A stretch of 64,000 nucleotides of DNA from Citrobacter sp. Res13-Sevr-PEB04-36 (GCF_015672735.1 NZ_JADABY010000070.1:1-64000); one strand, 5' to 3'. Counted from the first letter of the stretch, positions 19,955-32,213 are shown. Numbers and translations: made by a program. The notes: generated by a model from the sequence alone, not told the origin.

Positions 19955-20944
19955 TCAGCCGCCAATGTAAGATAAGTTTTGCGTAATACCGGTATTGTTC
20001 TGATGCAGGAAGTGGGTCTGTTTTTTCTCCAGCAGCGCGCTTGAGATACGTTCTTCCAGCGCAGACTGCTGCGCGTCATCTTCCAGCAAATCACGCAGGC
20101 TGACCCCGCCTTCGCCGAATAAGCACAAATGCAGTTTGCCGACAGAAGAGACGCGCAGGCGGTTGCAGGTGGCGCAGAAGTCTTTCTCATACGGCATGAT
20201 CAGACCGATTTCACCCGCGTAGTCGGGATGACAGAAAACCTGCGCCGGACCGTCGCTGCGCTGGCGTAGCTGGTGGATCCAGCCGCGACGCAGCAGTTCA
20301 TCGCGCAGTACCTGGCCGGAGATATGGTGTTTACGGAAGAGAGAGCTGCCCTCGCCGGTTTCCATCAGCTCAATAAAGCGTAATTGAATCGGACGTGGCT
20401 GGATCCAGGCGAGAAAGGTGTCCAGTTGATGGTGGTTTACATCGCGCATCAGCACGGTGTTCACTTTGACTTTCTCAAAACCGGCATCAAAGGCGGCATC
20501 AATACCCGCCATCACCTGTTGAAATTTATCCTGCCCGGTAATGGCATGAAACTGACGGGCGTCAAGGCTGTCAACACTGACGTTCAGCGCCGTGAGTCCC
20601 GCCTCGCGCCAGGTGGCGGCATCCCGCGCCAGACGATAGCCGTTGGTGGTCACCGCTATCTGGCGGATGGCGTCATTTTCTCGCACGGCGGCGATGATGT
20701 CGGTAAAGTCGCGACGCAATGACGGTTCGCCTCCGGTCAGACGCACTTTTTCCGTTCCCAGACTGGCGAACGCACGCGTGACGCGACGAATTTCATCAAC
20801 GGTCAGAAAGCCGTTATTGGTGACCCCACCGGGCTTATAGCCATCCGGCAGGCAGTAGGTGCAACGAAAGTTACACACATCGGTAATCGACAAACGTAAG
20901 TAGTAAAACTTACGTGCGAAAGCATCGGTAAGTTGAGAGCCCAT
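19955..20944 (-). CDS. moaA: GTP 3',8-cyclase MoaA
   Basis: 329-residue radical SAM enzyme that starts molybdenum cofactor synthesis from GTP. The SAM-cluster cysteines are C24, C28 and C31 (CNFRCTYC). The second [4Fe-4S] cluster, which binds substrate, uses the cysteines in FCATCNRLR and the later LHLC near 260-280. The chain ends in Gly-Gly, as the family requires. The ATG giving [12 protein letters not shown] is chosen for agreement with E. coli length; an upstream in-frame start lies inside the structured leader and is unlikely. Expression is probably set by the Moco-riboswitch leader and ModE. Confidence 0.97.
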   Translation of the reverse strand: MGSQLTDAFARKFYYLRLSITDVCNFRCTYCLPDGYKPGGVTNNGFLTVDEIRRVTRAFASLGTEKVRLTGGEPSLRRDFTDIIAAVRENDAIRQIAVTTNGYRLARDAATWREAGLTALNVSVDSLDARQFHAITGQDKFQQVMAGIDAAFDAGFEKVKVNTVLMRDVNHHQLDTFLAWIQPRPIQLRFIELMETGEGSSLFRKHHISGQVLRDELLRRGWIHQLRQRSDGPAQVFCHPDYAGEIGLIMPYEKDFCATCNRLRVSSVGKLHLCLFGEGGVSLRDLLEDDAQQSALEERISSALLEKKQTHFLHQNNTGITQNLSYIGG

Positions 20945-20949
20945 GTACA

Positions 20950-21075
20950 CCTTTCCAAATACGGGAGGCGGAGTCATTTCTTCCTGCGCCCTGGTGACAA
21001 TCTGATGTAAGCCTTGTCACGGCCAAAGCACCGTATCATTTGACCCAGGTGCAGAGGCTAGAGTGTTTATACTCG
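20950..21075 (-). promoter_or_regulatory. Moco riboswitch (moaA leader)
   Basis: The long untranslated leader of moaA resembles the E. coli moaA leader that defines the molybdenum-cofactor RNA motif. A helix GTGACAA / TTGTCAC is seen at 20994-21000 and 21014-21020, followed on the minus strand by the conserved-looking CTCCGCCTCCCG and GGAAAGGTG segments up to the ATG. The AAGGTG is also the ribosome-binding site, so ligand binding could hide it. Borders are approximate; a covariance search was not possible. Confidence 0.75.
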
Positions 21076-21144
21076 TCATACGTCGAGTACATTGTGGTTA
21101 TGCCGATACTAGCGTGTAAATGACGGTTTTGCCATGTACACTTT

Positions 21145-21168
21145 CGCTATATAACCTTATACATAGCG
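21145..21168. promoter_or_regulatory. ModE-binding site upstream of moaA
   Basis: A 24-bp interrupted inverted repeat, CGCTATAT...ATACATAGCG, has the same length and design as the modA operator in this window. In E. coli ModE-molybdate activates moaA from such a site. It lies about 200 bp upstream of the moaA start, in the divergent interval with ybhK. Confidence 0.8.
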
Positions 21169-21218
21169 GCATGATCGTGCAATTTCGCTACAGAATAAGC
21201 AAAAATCACAGTTTTGCA

Positions 21219-21232
21219 TTGATATACATCAT
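21219..21232. promoter_or_regulatory. Possible FNR site between moaA and ybhK
   Basis: TTGATATACATCAT fits the FNR consensus TTGATnnnnATCAA with one mismatch. E. coli moaA is induced anaerobically through FNR, which makes the site plausible. Not tested further. Confidence 0.45.
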
Positions 21233-21305
21233 CTTGCTATCAAGTGAATGTCGTCAAAAAGAGGTAGATCGCCTAAATTTATTTTCACACAACACCGCCA
21301 GATAA

Positions 21306-22274
<969 letters not shown>

Positions 22275-22281
22275 GTGGAAT

Positions 22282-22429
22282 TGCCTGATGGCGCTACGCT
22301 TATCAGGCCTACCGAAGCGTTCTGTTCCGCCATCCGGCACTAAACACTGCCTGATGTGCTGCGCTTATCAGGCCTACCAACGCGCTCTATCCCGTAGGCC
22401 GGATAAGGGATTTATCCCGCATCCGGCAC
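22282..22429. repeat. Cluster of REP elements (BIME)
   Basis: Four REP-type units lie between the convergent ybhK and uvrB: TGCCTGATGGCGC...TATCAGGCCTACC, CGCCATCCGGCA, TGCCTGATGTGCTGC...TATCAGGCCTAC and GTAGGCCGGATAAGG...GCATCCGGCA. Heads alternate as in BIMEs. Confidence 0.9.
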
Positions 22430-22433
22430 CCAC

Positions 22434-24455
22434 TTACGATGCCGCGATAAACAGCTCGCGCAGCTGGTGCAGCTGATCGCGGATTTGAGCGGCTTCTTCA
22501 AACTCCAGGTTCTGCGCGTGCTTCATCATCTGCCCTTCCAGTTCATGGATTTTCTGCTGCAGCGCCTTCGGTGTCATATCCAGCTCAACTACCTCGGACT
22601 TCGCACCCGCACGCGACTTGCCTCGGCCCTTAGCTTTAGTCTTGGCAATGTTCTGACCCAGCGCCAGAATATCGACCACCTTCTTGTTCAACCCCTGCGG
22701 CGTAATACCATGCTCTTCGTTGTACTGATGCTGCTTCTCGCGGCGACGTTCAGTTTCGCCGATCGCCTTTGCCATTGATGCGGTAATTTTATCGCCGTAG
22801 AGGATCGCTTTACCGTTAATGTTACGTGCCGCACGGCCAATGGTCTGGATGAGCGATCGCTCAGAGCGCAGGAACCCTTCTTTGTCGGCGTCCAGAATCG
22901 CCACCAGCGAGACCTCAGGCATGTCCAGACCTTCTCGTAACAGGTTGATACCCACCAGCACGTCAAACTCGCCCAGACGCAGGTCACGAATGATTTCCAT
23001 ACGCTCCACGGTGTCGATGTCCGAGTGCAGATAGCGTACCCGCTCGCCGTGCTCTTCGAGGTATTCCGTAAGATCTTCCGCCATCCGCTTGGTTAGCGTC
23101 GTCACCAGCACACGTTCGTTAATCGCCGCGCGGATACGAATTTCAGAAAGCAGGTCATCAACCTGTGTCGCCACCGGACGCACTTCAATCACTGGATCCA
23201 GCAGGCCGGTCGGTCGTACCACCTGATCAACGACGTCATCGCCGGATTTCTCCAGCTCATAGTTGCCCGGCGTGGCGGAAACATAGATGGTTTGCGGGGC
23301 CAGCGCCTCAAACTCTTCAAACTTCAGCGGGCGGTTATCCAGCGCCGACGGCAGACGGAAACCGTACTCGACCAGCGTCTCTTTTCGCGCCCGGTCGCCG
23401 CGATACATGCCGCCGATTTGCGGAATAGTAACGTGGGATTCATCGACCACCAGCAGGCCATCGGCTGGCAGGTAGTCAAACAGCGTTGGCGGTGGCTCAC
23501 CAGGCCCGCGCCCGGAGAGATAGCGGGAATAGTTTTCAATGCCCGAGCAGTAGCCCAGTTCGTTCATCATTTCCAGATCAAACTGTGTACGCTGGCTTAA
23601 GCGCTGCTCTTCCAGCAACTTGTTGTTCACCAGCAGGTTTTTACGCCGTTCTGCCAGTTCAACCTTAATTTCTTCCATCGCCTGCACAATGCGTTCGCGT
23701 GGCGTAACGTAGTGCGTTTTAGGGTAGATGGTAAAGCGTGGAATGCTGGATTCAACCTGCCCGGTCAGCGGGTCAAACAGTGACAAACGCTCCACTTCTT
23801 CATCAAACAGCTCCACACGCAGTGCAATGTCGTCAGATTCTGCCGGGAAGATGTCGATCACTTCACCGCGCACGCGGAATGTACCGCGCTGAAATGCCTG
23901 ATCGTTGCGGGTATATTGTAGCTCTGCCAGGCGACGCAGAATGGCGCGTTGATCGATGATCATCCCGACAGTCAGGTGCAGCATCATTTTCAAATACAGG
24001 TCCGGGTCGCCCAGACCATAGATCGCGGAAACCGACGCCACCACAATGACATCCCGACGCTCCAGCAGCGCCTTGGTCGCCGACAGTCGCATCTGCTCGA
24101 TGTGTTCGTTAACCGACGCATCTTTCTCGATGAACGTATCAGAGCTCGGCACGTACGCTTCCGGCTGGTAATAGTCGTAGTAGGAGACAAAATATTCTAC
24201 CGCGTTATCCGGGAAGAACTCTTTCATCTCGCCATACAGCTGGGCCGCCAGCGTCTTGTTGGGTGCCAACACCATGGTCGGGCGCTGGAGATCCGCAATG
24301 ACATTAGCGATGGTGAACGTTTTCCCTGAACCCGTTACGCCCAGTAACGTCTGATGCGCCAGACCATCCTCCAGCCCTGTTTCCAGGCGGCGAATCGCCT
24401 CAGGCTGATCGCCGGAGGGTTTAAAAGCGGAATTCAGTTTGAACGGTTTACTCAT
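22434..24455 (-). CDS. uvrB: Excinuclease ABC subunit B (UvrB)
   Basis: 673 residues, exactly the E. coli length. UvrB is the damage-verification helicase of nucleotide excision repair, loaded by UvrA and then recruiting UvrC. Seen: Walker [10 protein letters not shown] near 39-47, the beta-hairpin ([21 protein letters not shown] near 92-112) that clamps DNA, the DESHVTIPQ box near 338, motif [12 protein letters not shown] near 540, and the C-terminal UVR coiled coil ([21 protein letters not shown]) that binds UvrC. It is preceded by a LexA box. Confidence 0.98.
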   Translation of the reverse strand: MSKPFKLNSAFKPSGDQPEAIRRLETGLEDGLAHQTLLGVTGSGKTFTIANVIADLQRPTMVLAPNKTLAAQLYGEMKEFFPDNAVEYFVSYYDYYQPEAYVPSSDTFIEKDASVNEHIEQMRLSATKALLERRDVIVVASVSAIYGLGDPDLYLKMMLHLTVGMIIDQRAILRRLAELQYTRNDQAFQRGTFRVRGEVIDIFPAESDDIALRVELFDEEVERLSLFDPLTGQVESSIPRFTIYPKTHYVTPRERIVQAMEEIKVELAERRKNLLVNNKLLEEQRLSQRTQFDLEMMNELGYCSGIENYSRYLSGRGPGEPPPTLFDYLPADGLLVVDESHVTIPQIGGMYRGDRARKETLVEYGFRLPSALDNRPLKFEEFEALAPQTIYVSATPGNYELEKSGDDVVDQVVRPTGLLDPVIEVRPVATQVDDLLSEIRIRAAINERVLVTTLTKRMAEDLTEYLEEHGERVRYLHSDIDTVERMEIIRDLRLGEFDVLVGINLLREGLDMPEVSLVAILDADKEGFLRSERSLIQTIGRAARNINGKAILYGDKITASMAKAIGETERRREKQHQYNEEHGITPQGLNKKVVDILALGQNIAKTKAKGRGKSRAGAKSEVVELDMTPKALQQKIHELEGQMMKHAQNLEFEEAAQIRDQLHQLRELFIAAS

Positions 24456-24528
24456 GAGCAGCTACCTGAAGCAATGGGCGGGCAGGTGTCTAATTTTACT
24501 CGCAGCAGTAGATTTTGCCAGTAAAATA

Positions 24529-24548
24529 TACTGGATGAAAAAACAGTA
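24529..24548 (-). promoter_or_regulatory. LexA (SOS) box of uvrB
   Basis: Minus-strand TACTGTTTTTTCATCCAGTA is an excellent LexA site (CTG-N10-CAG) and close to the E. coli uvrB box AACTGTTTTTTTATCCAGTA as I recall. It lies about 75 bp before the uvrB ATG, where it overlaps the P2 promoter in E. coli. Confidence 0.92.
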
Positions 24549-25088
24549 ACACACCACAATATTTCTGTTACGCCCTCTGAAACCCCGTCGCGGCGGGCTA
24601 AAATTTCACCGCTGGCAAGATAAAACACCAGCAAAAATGTGTTATCCCCAGACCTATGACTTTTTTAACATTTGTCAAGACAGGGGATGAAAGTTTTATG
24701 GCAACAGATGACACTTCCACGACAGCCATTGCTTTTATCTAACAACCTGTATTTGAATAACTATTTGCTCAAGCCGTCTTTCGCAGCAATTTAGTCGCAG
24801 GCCGCGTCTTCTCTCGCTTACATAGTGTTTTCTAACTCTAATGCACAAGGTTATCCACAGGAATAGTGGATAACTGTCTCCAGCCCGTGCTGAATGCCGC
24901 CTGGCAGAAACGTATCGATGTCCCTTTTTAGTCGAATAAAAAAAAATTATCGCTAAAATTTGATATTTATCAGCTAACGAAGCGGTCTGGAGCCGTCGAG
25001 ATCCTGCTCGCATTTTCATCATTTTTTTGCCTGCTCCAACCAGTTAATAAGAACAGGCCACAGCAGCATATCCACAACAGGATGACGC
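24549..25088. other. Intergenic region between uvrB and bioD
   Basis: About 540 bp beyond the SOS box, AT-rich in part and without a convincing gene. It should hold distal uvrB promoters; E. coli has a third one here. Two DnaA-box-like sequences face each other at 24851-24873. The short open frames in this stretch look random in composition. Confidence 0.6.
24851..24873. promoter_or_regulatory. Inverted pair of DnaA boxes upstream of uvrB
   Basis: TTATCCACA on the plus strand (24851-24859), a perfect DnaA box, is followed after 5 bp by AGTGGATAA (24865-24873), which reads TTATCCACT on the minus strand. DnaA boxes near the distal uvrB promoter are known in E. coli. Binding is inferred. Confidence 0.6.
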
Positions 25089-25769
25089 CTAAGACAGCGC
25101 GCTCAGATCAACATAGTGCCCGGTCGCTGCCAGCTCCGGCGCGTCTGATAGCCACGGGATCTCGCCCAGCAATGGCGCCGAAAGCGCACGCGTCAGCGTC
25201 GCCATGTATTCAGCATGACGCTTTCCAGGCGGGGTGACGTCATTGGCAACCCAGCCGACCAGTGCCAGCCCTGCCTGGCGTATCGCCTGTGCGGTCAGGA
25301 GGGCATGGTTGATACAGCCGAGCTTCACACCCACCACCAGAATCACCGGCAGCTGTTCCGTTTGCACCCAGTCGGCAAAGCTCAGTGTCGGCGAAAGTGG
25401 GGTCAACCATCCCCCGGCCCCTTCCACCAGCACCCAGTCGGCCTGTTTCTCCAGGGCGCGTAAACCAGCAGACATCACCGGGGCCAGAATCGGTCGCCCT
25501 TCATCGGCGCTGATAATATGCGGTGACGTGGGTTCAGCGAAGGTATACGGGTTGATAGCCGCGTAGTCCACTGCCAGCGTGCTGTTACGCTGCAACGCCA
25601 GGGCATCGCTGTTACGCAGGCCGTCTGCCGTCATTTCGCTACCCGAGGCGACCGGCTTGTAGCCCACGGTCCGGTAGCCCAACTGTCCTGCCGCCTGTAA
25701 CAGCGCACAGCTGGCGATGGTTTTACCGACTTCGGTGTCCGTCCCGGTGACAAAATACGCTTTAGTCAC
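25089..25769 (-). CDS. bioD: ATP-dependent dethiobiotin synthetase BioD
   Basis: 226 residues. Closes the ureido ring of 7,8-diaminopelargonate with CO2 and ATP to give dethiobiotin. The P-loop GTDTEVGKT is at 8-16, the [11 protein letters not shown] segment near 115 and [14 protein letters not shown] near 145-158. It is the last gene of bioBFCD; its start overlaps the end of bioC by 8 bp. Confidence 0.97.
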   Translation of the reverse strand: MTKAYFVTGTDTEVGKTIASCALLQAAGQLGYRTVGYKPVASGSEMTADGLRNSDALALQRNSTLAVDYAAINPYTFAEPTSPHIISADEGRPILAPVMSAGLRALEKQADWVLVEGAGGWLTPLSPTLSFADWVQTEQLPVILVVGVKLGCINHALLTAQAIRQAGLALVGWVANDVTPPGKRHAEYMATLTRALSAPLLGEIPWLSDAPELAATGHYVDLSALS

Positions 25770-26517
25770 GTTGAATCACTCCCAAAAAAAGATGATACGT
25801 TAGCGGATATTTCCCCTGCTGCTGAGGCCAGGCTAACTGTAGCTGTTGCAGCTGTGAGCGGGTCAGCACGCGCTGTTCACGACCCTCATGCAAATGCGTC
25901 GCGCCAATGCCTTTGAGCGAACGCATGGCGCTCAGCGCATCGTCAAACCACAGCGTGACGGCCTGCATCTGATACTCAACGTCCCAGCCGTGCAGCGCGT
26001 TTTCCAGCTGTTCTACGGGTAAAAAACGGTTGGCGTGCGCCCGGTTATCCACCGCCTGCCACGCCTGACGCAGTTCCGGCATCGAGCCGTGCGCCAGGGT
26101 GCTGAAAGCCACCGTCCCGCCGGGACGCACGACGCGGTAGAGTTCGTCTAACGCGTCGCGTAAACCGCCGCACCATTGCACGGCCAGATTGCTCCAGGCC
26201 AGGTCAAACGTCGCGGTATCCTGCGGAATAGCCTCAATATCGGCCAGCAGATAATGGTGCGCCGCCTCGTGCCGCTGGGCTTGCGCCAGCATGGGCGCAG
26301 ACAAATCCAGGGCGCTGACCTCGCTCCCCTGCTCCCGCCAGTAGCGACTCATGCGCCCTGGTCCGCAACCGGCATCCAGCACGCGGGCGTACTGCCGCCC
26401 CGCCAGCCGCGCCAGTAACGCATCGGCGCTTTGACGCTGTAATTCAGCGTGTTGTTCGTAGTGGGAGGCAGCGCGTCCGAACGCGGCGGCAATGGCCTGC
26501 TTATCAACCTGCATCAT
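25762..26517 (-). CDS. bioC: Malonyl-[ACP] O-methyltransferase BioC
   Basis: 251 residues. SAM-dependent enzyme that methylates the free carboxyl of malonyl-ACP, so that the fatty-acid machinery can build the pimeloyl chain. The SAM-binding motif [15 protein letters not shown] is near 47-61, with LDLSAPML near 68. The first ATG of the tandem ATGATG is chosen; it gives the E. coli length and has a GGAGGT ribosome-binding site 5-6 bp upstream inside the end of bioF, overlapping bioF by 14 bp. Confidence 0.96.
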   Translation of the reverse strand: MMQVDKQAIAAAFGRAASHYEQHAELQRQSADALLARLAGRQYARVLDAGCGPGRMSRYWREQGSEVSALDLSAPMLAQAQRHEAAHHYLLADIEAIPQDTATFDLAWSNLAVQWCGGLRDALDELYRVVRPGGTVAFSTLAHGSMPELRQAWQAVDNRAHANRFLPVEQLENALHGWDVEYQMQAVTLWFDDALSAMRSLKGIGATHLHEGREQRVLTRSQLQQLQLAWPQQQGKYPLTYHLFLGVIQRD

Positions 26518-27658
26518 GCAGCACCTCCAGCAAGCGGTCGATATCCTGAACGTCATGCGCCTGAGTCAGCGTCAGGCGCAGTCTGGCAGTACCAACCGGC
26601 ACGGTAGGTGGACGGATTGCCGTCACCCAGCAGCCCCGCTCGCGTAGCGTCTGCGCCAGCTGCAACGCCTTCTGGTTATCGCCGACGATCAGTGGCTGAA
26701 TGGCGCTGTCTGACTTTGCCAGCAGCAAATCTGGGTTCGTCATACCGGCGCGAAAACGCTGGATAAGCATCGCCAGTTTTGCCCGCCGCTCGTCGCCTTC
26801 GCGGCTACGGATCACCGCCAGCGCGGCGCGCAACGCCTGAGCCTGCGCCGGGGGCATACTGGTGCTGTAGATCAGATGGCGAGCAAACTGCAGCAGATAA
26901 TCGGCCACGCTGTCAGAACAGAGAATGGCCGCCCCGCTGACGCCAAAGCCTTTGCCAAAGGTCACCACCAGCAGCTCGGGTTTGACCTGCTGCTGCCAGC
27001 ACGAGCCGCGTCCTTCTTCACCGGTGACGCCAATACCGTGGGCATCATCCACCAGCAGCCACGCCTCCTGGCGTTGCGCCTCGGTGTGGGTTTGCGCCAG
27101 CGGCGCGCTGTCGCCGTCCATGCTGAATACGCCTTCGGTTACCACCAGCTGTTGCCCCGAACAGGGAGCCGCCAGCAGACGAGCTAAATGCTGAGGATCA
27201 TTATGGGTAAAGCGGCGTAGCGTGGCCGGACTCAGACTGGCGGCCTCCAGCAGCGAGGCGTGACTGAGTCGGTCTGCAACAATGCGGTCCTGTTTACCCA
27301 TCAGCGCGGTAATCACCGCCTGATTGGCTGCAAACCCGGAGATAAACAGCAGCGCGCGTGAATAGCCCAACCATTGCGCCAGTTCGTCTTCCAGCGCCTG
27401 ATGCGCAATGGAATAGCCGCTGACATGCCCAGAGCCGCCGCTGCCGACGCCAAACCGTTCGGCCCCTTGCTGCCACGCACAGACGATCTGCGGATGGTGG
27501 CTTAGCCCAAGGTAATCGTTACTGGAAAAATTCAGATACTGACGACCATCAGCTTGCAGCCAACGCCCGGCGCCCTGCGTCACCGCATGACGACGGCGCA
27601 GGGCATCGGCAACACGACGCGCTGCCAGCGCATCGTCAATTTTTTGCTGCCAGGTCAT
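26504..27658 (-). CDS. bioF: 8-amino-7-oxononanoate synthase BioF
   Basis: 384 residues. PLP enzyme that condenses a pimeloyl thioester with L-alanine. Seen: the [13 protein letters not shown] substrate region near 44-56, [11 protein letters not shown] near 132-142, [10 protein letters not shown] near 204-213, and the PLP lysine in [13 protein letters not shown] near 236. The start overlaps the bioB stop by 4 bp. Confidence 0.97.
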   Translation of the reverse strand: MTWQQKIDDALAARRVADALRRRHAVTQGAGRWLQADGRQYLNFSSNDYLGLSHHPQIVCAWQQGAERFGVGSGGSGHVSGYSIAHQALEDELAQWLGYSRALLFISGFAANQAVITALMGKQDRIVADRLSHASLLEAASLSPATLRRFTHNDPQHLARLLAAPCSGQQLVVTEGVFSMDGDSAPLAQTHTEAQRQEAWLLVDDAHGIGVTGEEGRGSCWQQQVKPELLVVTFGKGFGVSGAAILCSDSVADYLLQFARHLIYSTSMPPAQAQALRAALAVIRSREGDERRAKLAMLIQRFRAGMTNPDLLLAKSDSAIQPLIVGDNQKALQLAQTLRERGCWVTAIRPPTVPVGTARLRLTLTQAHDVQDIDRLLEVLHDAG

Positions 27659-28695
27659 ACAGTTGCCGCATTGTAATAATCGTCAGTGTCCGGGGTGCGC
27701 AAGGCCTGTTCCAGACGCTGCTGCTGTTCGTTATCGCCCGCCAGCACCGCCGTTTGCTGAGGATTCAGACCTAGCTTACGGAACAGCAGCAGGTCCTTAT
27801 CTTCGTTCGGGTTCGGCGTGGTCAGCAGTTTACAGCCGTAGAAAATCGAGTTGGCCCCGGCCATAAAGCACATGGCCTGGGTCTGTTCGTTCATTTGTTC
27901 GCGTCCTGCGGACAGACGCACGTACGAGGTCGGCATCATGATACGCGCCACGGCGATGGTGCGGATAAAATCAAACGCGTCCACATCATCGTTATCGGCC
28001 AGCGGCGTGCCCTTCACCTTCACCAGCATATTGATGGGGACGCTTTCCGGCGGAGTGGGCAGGTTTGCCAGTTGCAGCAGCAACCCGGCGCGGTCAGTGA
28101 CCGTTTCGCCTAAGCCGACGATGCCGCCAGAGCAAACTTTAATCCCGGCTTCACGCACTTTATCCAGCGTATCCAGGCGTTCCTGATACGAACGGGTAGT
28201 GATGATATTGCCGTAAAACTCCGGCGAGGTGTCGAGATTGTGGTTGTAGTAATCGAGACCCGCGCGGGCCAGACGCTGCGCCTGCGTTTCATCCAGCGTG
28301 CCCAACGTCATACAGGCTTCCAGCCCCAGATCTTTCACGCCCTGCACCATTTGTTCCAGGTAAGGCATATCGCGCTCGTGTGGATTCTTCCACGCCGCGC
28401 CCATGCAGAAACGTGTTGAACCAGCTTGTTTGGCCTTACGCGCAGAGTCCAGTACCTGCTCAACTTCCATTAAACGCTCGGTTTCCAGACCGGTTTTATA
28501 GCGGGAACTTTGTGGGCAGTATTTGCAGTCTTCCGGACAGGCGCCAGTTTTAATCGACAACAACGTACTGACCTGTACCTGCTGCGGGTCAAAGTGCTGA
28601 CGGTGGATCTGTTGCGCTTCAAACAGCAGATCCAGCAGTGGTTTTTCAAATAATTCGGTAACTTGCGACATTGTCCAGCGAGAAGAATGAGCCAT
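27655..28695 (-). CDS. bioB: Biotin synthase BioB
   Basis: 346 residues, the E. coli length. Radical SAM enzyme inserting sulfur into dethiobiotin. The SAM-cluster cysteines are C53, C57 and C60 (CPEDCKYC). The [2Fe-2S] ligands are expected at C97 (RFCMGAAW), C128 (EACMTLG) and C188 (KVCSGGI), with the conserved arginine near 260 in [10 protein letters not shown]. First gene of bioBFCD, read from the bidirectional BirA-controlled promoter region. Confidence 0.98.
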   Translation of the reverse strand: MAHSSRWTMSQVTELFEKPLLDLLFEAQQIHRQHFDPQQVQVSTLLSIKTGACPEDCKYCPQSSRYKTGLETERLMEVEQVLDSARKAKQAGSTRFCMGAAWKNPHERDMPYLEQMVQGVKDLGLEACMTLGTLDETQAQRLARAGLDYYNHNLDTSPEFYGNIITTRSYQERLDTLDKVREAGIKVCSGGIVGLGETVTDRAGLLLQLANLPTPPESVPINMLVKVKGTPLADNDDVDAFDFIRTIAVARIMMPTSYVRLSAGREQMNEQTQAMCFMAGANSIFYGCKLLTTPNPNEDKDLLLFRKLGLNPQQTAVLAGDNEQQQRLEQALRTPDTDDYYNAATV

Positions 28696-28730
28696 ATTGG
28701 TGTTCGTTTCATTTTGAGTTTCGTGTAGAC

Positions 28731-28764
28731 TCGTAAACCTAAATCTTTTTAATTTGGTTTACAA
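28731..28764. promoter_or_regulatory. BirA operator between bioB and bioA
   Basis: Two 9-bp arms, TCGTAAACC and GGTTTACAA, separated by 16 bp match the BirA operator of E. coli with one arm mismatch. It ends 7 bp before the bioA ATG and 35 bp before bioB, covering both divergent promoters, so biotinyl-BirA can shut off both. Confidence 0.93.
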
Positions 28765-28771
28765 GTCGATT

Positions 28772-30061
28772 ATGACAACGGACGATCTTGCCTTTGACCA
28801 ACGCCATATCTGGCACCCTTACACCTCGATGACCTCCCCGCTGCCGGTGTATCCGGTAGCGCGCGCTGAAGGATGTGAACTGATTTTAGCCAGCGGTGAA
28901 AGACTGATTGACGGGATGTCGTCCTGGTGGGCGGCGATCCACGGCTACAATCACCCACAGCTGAACGCCGCGATGAAAACGCAAATCGACGCCATGTCGC
29001 ACGTGATGTTTGGCGGCATTACCCATGCCCCGGCCATTGCACTGTGCCGCCAACTGGTCGCCATGACGCCGGACGCGCTGGAATGCGTTTTTCTCGCGGA
29101 CTCAGGTTCCGTTGCCGTGGAAGTGTCAATGAAAATGGCGCTGCAGTACTGGCAGGCAAAAGGGGAATCTCGCCAGCGTTTCCTGACGTTTCGTAATGGG
29201 TATCACGGCGATACCTTCGGGGCAATGTCGGTCTGCGATCCCGACAACTCCATGCACAGTCTGTGGAAAGGGTATCTGCCAGAAAACCTGTTCGCCCCAG
29301 CTCCGCAAAGCCGGATGGGCGGCGAATGGGATGAGCTGGATATGGTGCCCTTTGCCCGTCTGATGGCGGCCCATCGCCACGAGATTGCGGCGGTGATCCT
29401 GGAGCCAATTGTGCAGGGCGCCGGCGGCATGCGCATGTACCATCCCGAATGGTTGAAGCGCATCCGTAAGATGTGCGATCGCGAAGGTATTCTGCTGATT
29501 GCCGACGAAATCGCCACCGGCTTTGGCCGCACCGGTAAGCTGTTTGCCTGTGAACACGCCGACATTACACCGGATATTTTATGTCTCGGCAAAGCGTTAA
29601 CCGGCGGGACAATGACCCTTTCTGCCACCCTGACCACTCGCCAGGTGGCGGAAACCATCAGTAACGGTGAGGCGGGCTGTTTTATGCACGGCCCGACGTT
29701 TATGGGCAATCCGCTGGCTTGTGCTGTCGCCTCTGCCAGTTTGTCACTGCTGGAATCGGGCGAATGGCGCTCACAGGTGGCGGCAATCGAAGCGCAGTTG
29801 CGTCGCGAACTGGCACCGGCAGCGGATTCCGCGTATGTCGCCGACGTGCGCGTTCTCGGTGCCATTGGCGTAATCGAAACCACGCATCCGGTAAATATGG
29901 CCGCGCTGCAGAAGTTCTTTGTCGAACAGGGCGTGTGGGTCAGACCATTTGGCAAGCTCATCTATCTGATGCCGCCGTACATCATCCAGCCCGATCAGTT
30001 GCGTCGTCTGACGCAGGCGGTGAACGAGGCTGTGCGCAGTGCAACATTTTTTAGCGATTAA
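28772..30061 (+). CDS. bioA: Adenosylmethionine-8-amino-7-oxononanoate aminotransferase BioA
   Basis: 429 residues, a class III PLP aminotransferase that uses S-adenosylmethionine as amino donor to make 7,8-diaminopelargonate. Seen: [13 protein letters not shown] near 47-59, [14 protein letters not shown] near 110-123, [14 protein letters not shown] near 245, and the PLP lysine in CLGKALTGG near 274. The ATG at 28772 is chosen over an upstream in-frame ATG, which would lie within the operator. Confidence 0.98.
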   Translation: MTTDDLAFDQRHIWHPYTSMTSPLPVYPVARAEGCELILASGERLIDGMSSWWAAIHGYNHPQLNAAMKTQIDAMSHVMFGGITHAPAIALCRQLVAMTPDALECVFLADSGSVAVEVSMKMALQYWQAKGESRQRFLTFRNGYHGDTFGAMSVCDPDNSMHSLWKGYLPENLFAPAPQSRMGGEWDELDMVPFARLMAAHRHEIAAVILEPIVQGAGGMRMYHPEWLKRIRKMCDREGILLIADEIATGFGRTGKLFACEHADITPDILCLGKALTGGTMTLSATLTTRQVAETISNGEAGCFMHGPTFMGNPLACAVASASLSLLESGEWRSQVAAIEAQLRRELAPAADSAYVADVRVLGAIGVIETTHPVNMAALQKFFVEQGVWVRPFGKLIYLMPPYIIQPDQLRRLTQAVNEAVRSATFFSD

Positions 30062-30118
30062 TCAGCGGTAAGCTTTATGGTTTCTGGCTACACTTTTGGG
30101 CTAACGAGAGGAGTCAGC

Positions 30119-30595
30119 ATGAAACTAATCAGCAACGATCTGCGCGACGGGGATAAGCTTCCGCATCGCCACGTCTTTAACGGTATGGGGTATGACGGGG
30201 ACAATATTTCCCCGCATCTGGCGTGGGACGATGTCCCCGCCGGGACTAAAAGTTTTGTCGTGACCTGTTACGATCCCGATGCGCCAACCGGCTCCGGCTG
30301 GTGGCACTGGGTGGTGGTTAACCTGCCTGCGGATACCCGAGTTCTACCGCAAGGGTACGGCTCCGGGCTGGTTGCGCTACCGGAAGGCGTACTGCAAACG
30401 CGCACGGACTTCGGTAAAGCAGGCTACGGCGGCGCGGCACCGCCAAAAGGGGAGACACATCGCTATATCTTTACGGTTCATGCGCTGGATGTGGAGCGTC
30501 TTGATGTCGATGAGGGCGCCAGCGGCGCGATGGTCGGATTTAATGTCCATTTCCATTCGCTCGCCAGCGCATCAATAACCGCGATGTTCAGTTAA
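30119..30595 (+). CDS. ybhB: YbhB, Raf-kinase-inhibitor-like (PEBP) protein
   Basis: 158 residues of the phosphatidylethanolamine-binding protein family, cytoplasmic, function in bacteria unknown. The ligand-pocket motifs are visible: SPHLAW near 31, DPDAPTGSGWWHWVV near 52-66, and GETHRYIFTVHAL near 111-123. The ATG at 30119 has a GAGAGGAG ribosome-binding site and gives the E. coli length; 57 bp after bioA, so possibly cotranscribed with it. Confidence 0.94.
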   Translation: MKLISNDLRDGDKLPHRHVFNGMGYDGDNISPHLAWDDVPAGTKSFVVTCYDPDAPTGSGWWHWVVVNLPADTRVLPQGYGSGLVALPEGVLQTRTDFGKAGYGGAAPPKGETHRYIFTVHALDVERLDVDEGASGAMVGFNVHFHSLASASITAMFS

Positions 30596-30604
30596 ACTTG
30601 TGTT

Positions 30605-30686
30605 GTGCCGGATGTCGGCTTCGCCTCATCCGGCCTACCAGGCAGACCGTAGGCCTGATAAGACGCATCAGCGTCGCTATCAGGCA
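30605..30686. repeat. BIME between ybhB and hutH
   Basis: Two REP units, TGCCGGATGTCGG...TCATCCGGCCTACC and GTAGGCCTGATAAGACGC...CTATCAGGCA, lie in the convergent gap. Confidence 0.9.
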
Positions 30687-30691
30687 ATTTG

Positions 30692-32212
30692 CTACAGAAA
30701 CTCAGGCAACAATTTCAACAACGTTCCCTGCGCTAACAGCTCGGTCGCACACTCGATATCCGGAGCGAAAAAACGGTCCTGGGTATAATGTGAAACCTGT
30801 TCACGCAAGGCCTGACGCGCCTGCTCCAGCAGCGGACTTGAGGTCAGTCCTTCACGTAAATCGATCCCCTGACAGGCCGCCAGCCACTCTACGGCAATCA
30901 CACCGCGCGTATTTGCCGCCATCTCCCACAGTCGGCGACCGGCCGCAGGTGCCATGGAGACATGATCTTCCTGATTGGCTGACGTGGGCAGGCTGTCTAC
31001 GCTGTGCGGGTGAGCCAGGGCTTTGTTTTCGCTGGCCAGTGCGGCGGCGGTAACCTGCGCAATCATAAAACCAGAGTTAACCCCGCCATTTTTGACCAGG
31101 AATGGCGGCAACTGCGACATGTGTTTATCCATCATCAGCGCGATACGCCGCTCTGATAGCGCCCCCATTTCCGCAATCGCCAGCGCCAGATTGTCCGCCG
31201 CCATCGCCACCGGCTCCGCATGGAAGTTACCGCCGGAAATCACATCCCCTTCTTCGGCAAACACCAGCGGGTTGTCCGACACGGCGTTAGCTTCAACCAG
31301 CAGTACATCCATCACCTGGCGCATTTGCGTCAGGCACGCACCCATCACCTGTGGCTGACAGCGCAAAGAATACGGATCCTGCACTTTTTCACAGTTATGA
31401 TGAGATTGCGACAGCGCGCTGGAGTCGGTCAGCACGTGACGATACAACGTAGCGGCGTCAATCTGCCCACGCTGTCCGCGCGCAGCATGAATGCGAGGGT
31501 CAAATGGACGACGTGAGCCCAGCACCGCTTCGGTGGTCAGCGCGCCGCACACCGTCGCTGAAGCAAACAGCTCCTGGGCTTCAATCAATCCACGCAGAGC
31601 AAAGGCGGTGGACGCCTGAGTACCGTTCAGCAGCGCCAGCCCCTCTTTCGCCTCCAGCGTAATCGGCTCCAGCCCGGCTTTTTTCAGCGCCTGCGTCGCC
31701 GGGAGCCATTCCCCCTGCCAGCGGGCTTTCCCCTCACCTAACAAGGTCAGCGACATGTGCGCCAGCGGGGCCAGATCGCCCGATGCGCCGACAGATCCTT
31801 TCGCTGGGATCAGCGGGTAAACTTCGGCGTTCACCAGCGCAATCAGCGCTTCAATCACGCTCAAGCGAATACCGGAGAAACCGCGCGCCAGGCTGTTGAT
31901 TTTCAGCACCATGATCAGACGCACCATGGCATCATCCAGCGCGTTGCCAACGCCAGCAGCATGTGAAAGCACCAGCGAGCGCTGAAGATTTTGCAGATCT
32001 TCCGTGGCAATACGAGTCTGGGCCAGCAGGCCAAATCCCGTATTGATGCCGTAGGCCGTTCGCCCTTCGGCAACAATATTATTCACGCAGGCCACGCTGG
32101 CGTTGATGGCATCAATCGCGCTGGCGTCCAGACTCAGTTGTACCGGCTGCTGCCAGATGTCGCGTAGCTGCGTAAAACTCAGATGACCCGGTGTTAACGT
32201 AAGCTTAGTCAT
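30692..32212 (-). CDS. hutH: Histidine ammonia-lyase HutH
   Basis: 506 residues. First step of histidine degradation: L-histidine to urocanate and ammonia. The Ala-Ser-Gly triad that forms the MIO prosthetic group is in [14 protein letters not shown] near 142. Other family segments: YGINTGFG near 53, [14 protein letters not shown] near 275 and [11 protein letters not shown] near 380. The ATG at 32212 is chosen over an in-frame start 27 bp upstream because it has the AGGAG ribosome-binding site and lies one base after the hutU stop. Part of hutUH. Confidence 0.97.
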   Translation of the reverse strand: MTKLTLTPGHLSFTQLRDIWQQPVQLSLDASAIDAINASVACVNNIVAEGRTAYGINTGFGLLAQTRIATEDLQNLQRSLVLSHAAGVGNALDDAMVRLIMVLKINSLARGFSGIRLSVIEALIALVNAEVYPLIPAKGSVGASGDLAPLAHMSLTLLGEGKARWQGEWLPATQALKKAGLEPITLEAKEGLALLNGTQASTAFALRGLIEAQELFASATVCGALTTEAVLGSRRPFDPRIHAARGQRGQIDAATLYRHVLTDSSALSQSHHNCEKVQDPYSLRCQPQVMGACLTQMRQVMDVLLVEANAVSDNPLVFAEEGDVISGGNFHAEPVAMAADNLALAIAEMGALSERRIALMMDKHMSQLPPFLVKNGGVNSGFMIAQVTAAALASENKALAHPHSVDSLPTSANQEDHVSMAPAAGRRLWEMAANTRGVIAVEWLAACQGIDLREGLTSSPLLEQARQALREQVSHYTQDRFFAPDIECATELLAQGTLLKLLPEFL

Positions 32213-32213
32213 T

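Noticed and set aside
24735-25022. 95-codon minus-strand frame between uvrB and bioD
   Set aside because: Composition looks random and it covers the DnaA-box area; no ribosome-binding site or family match.
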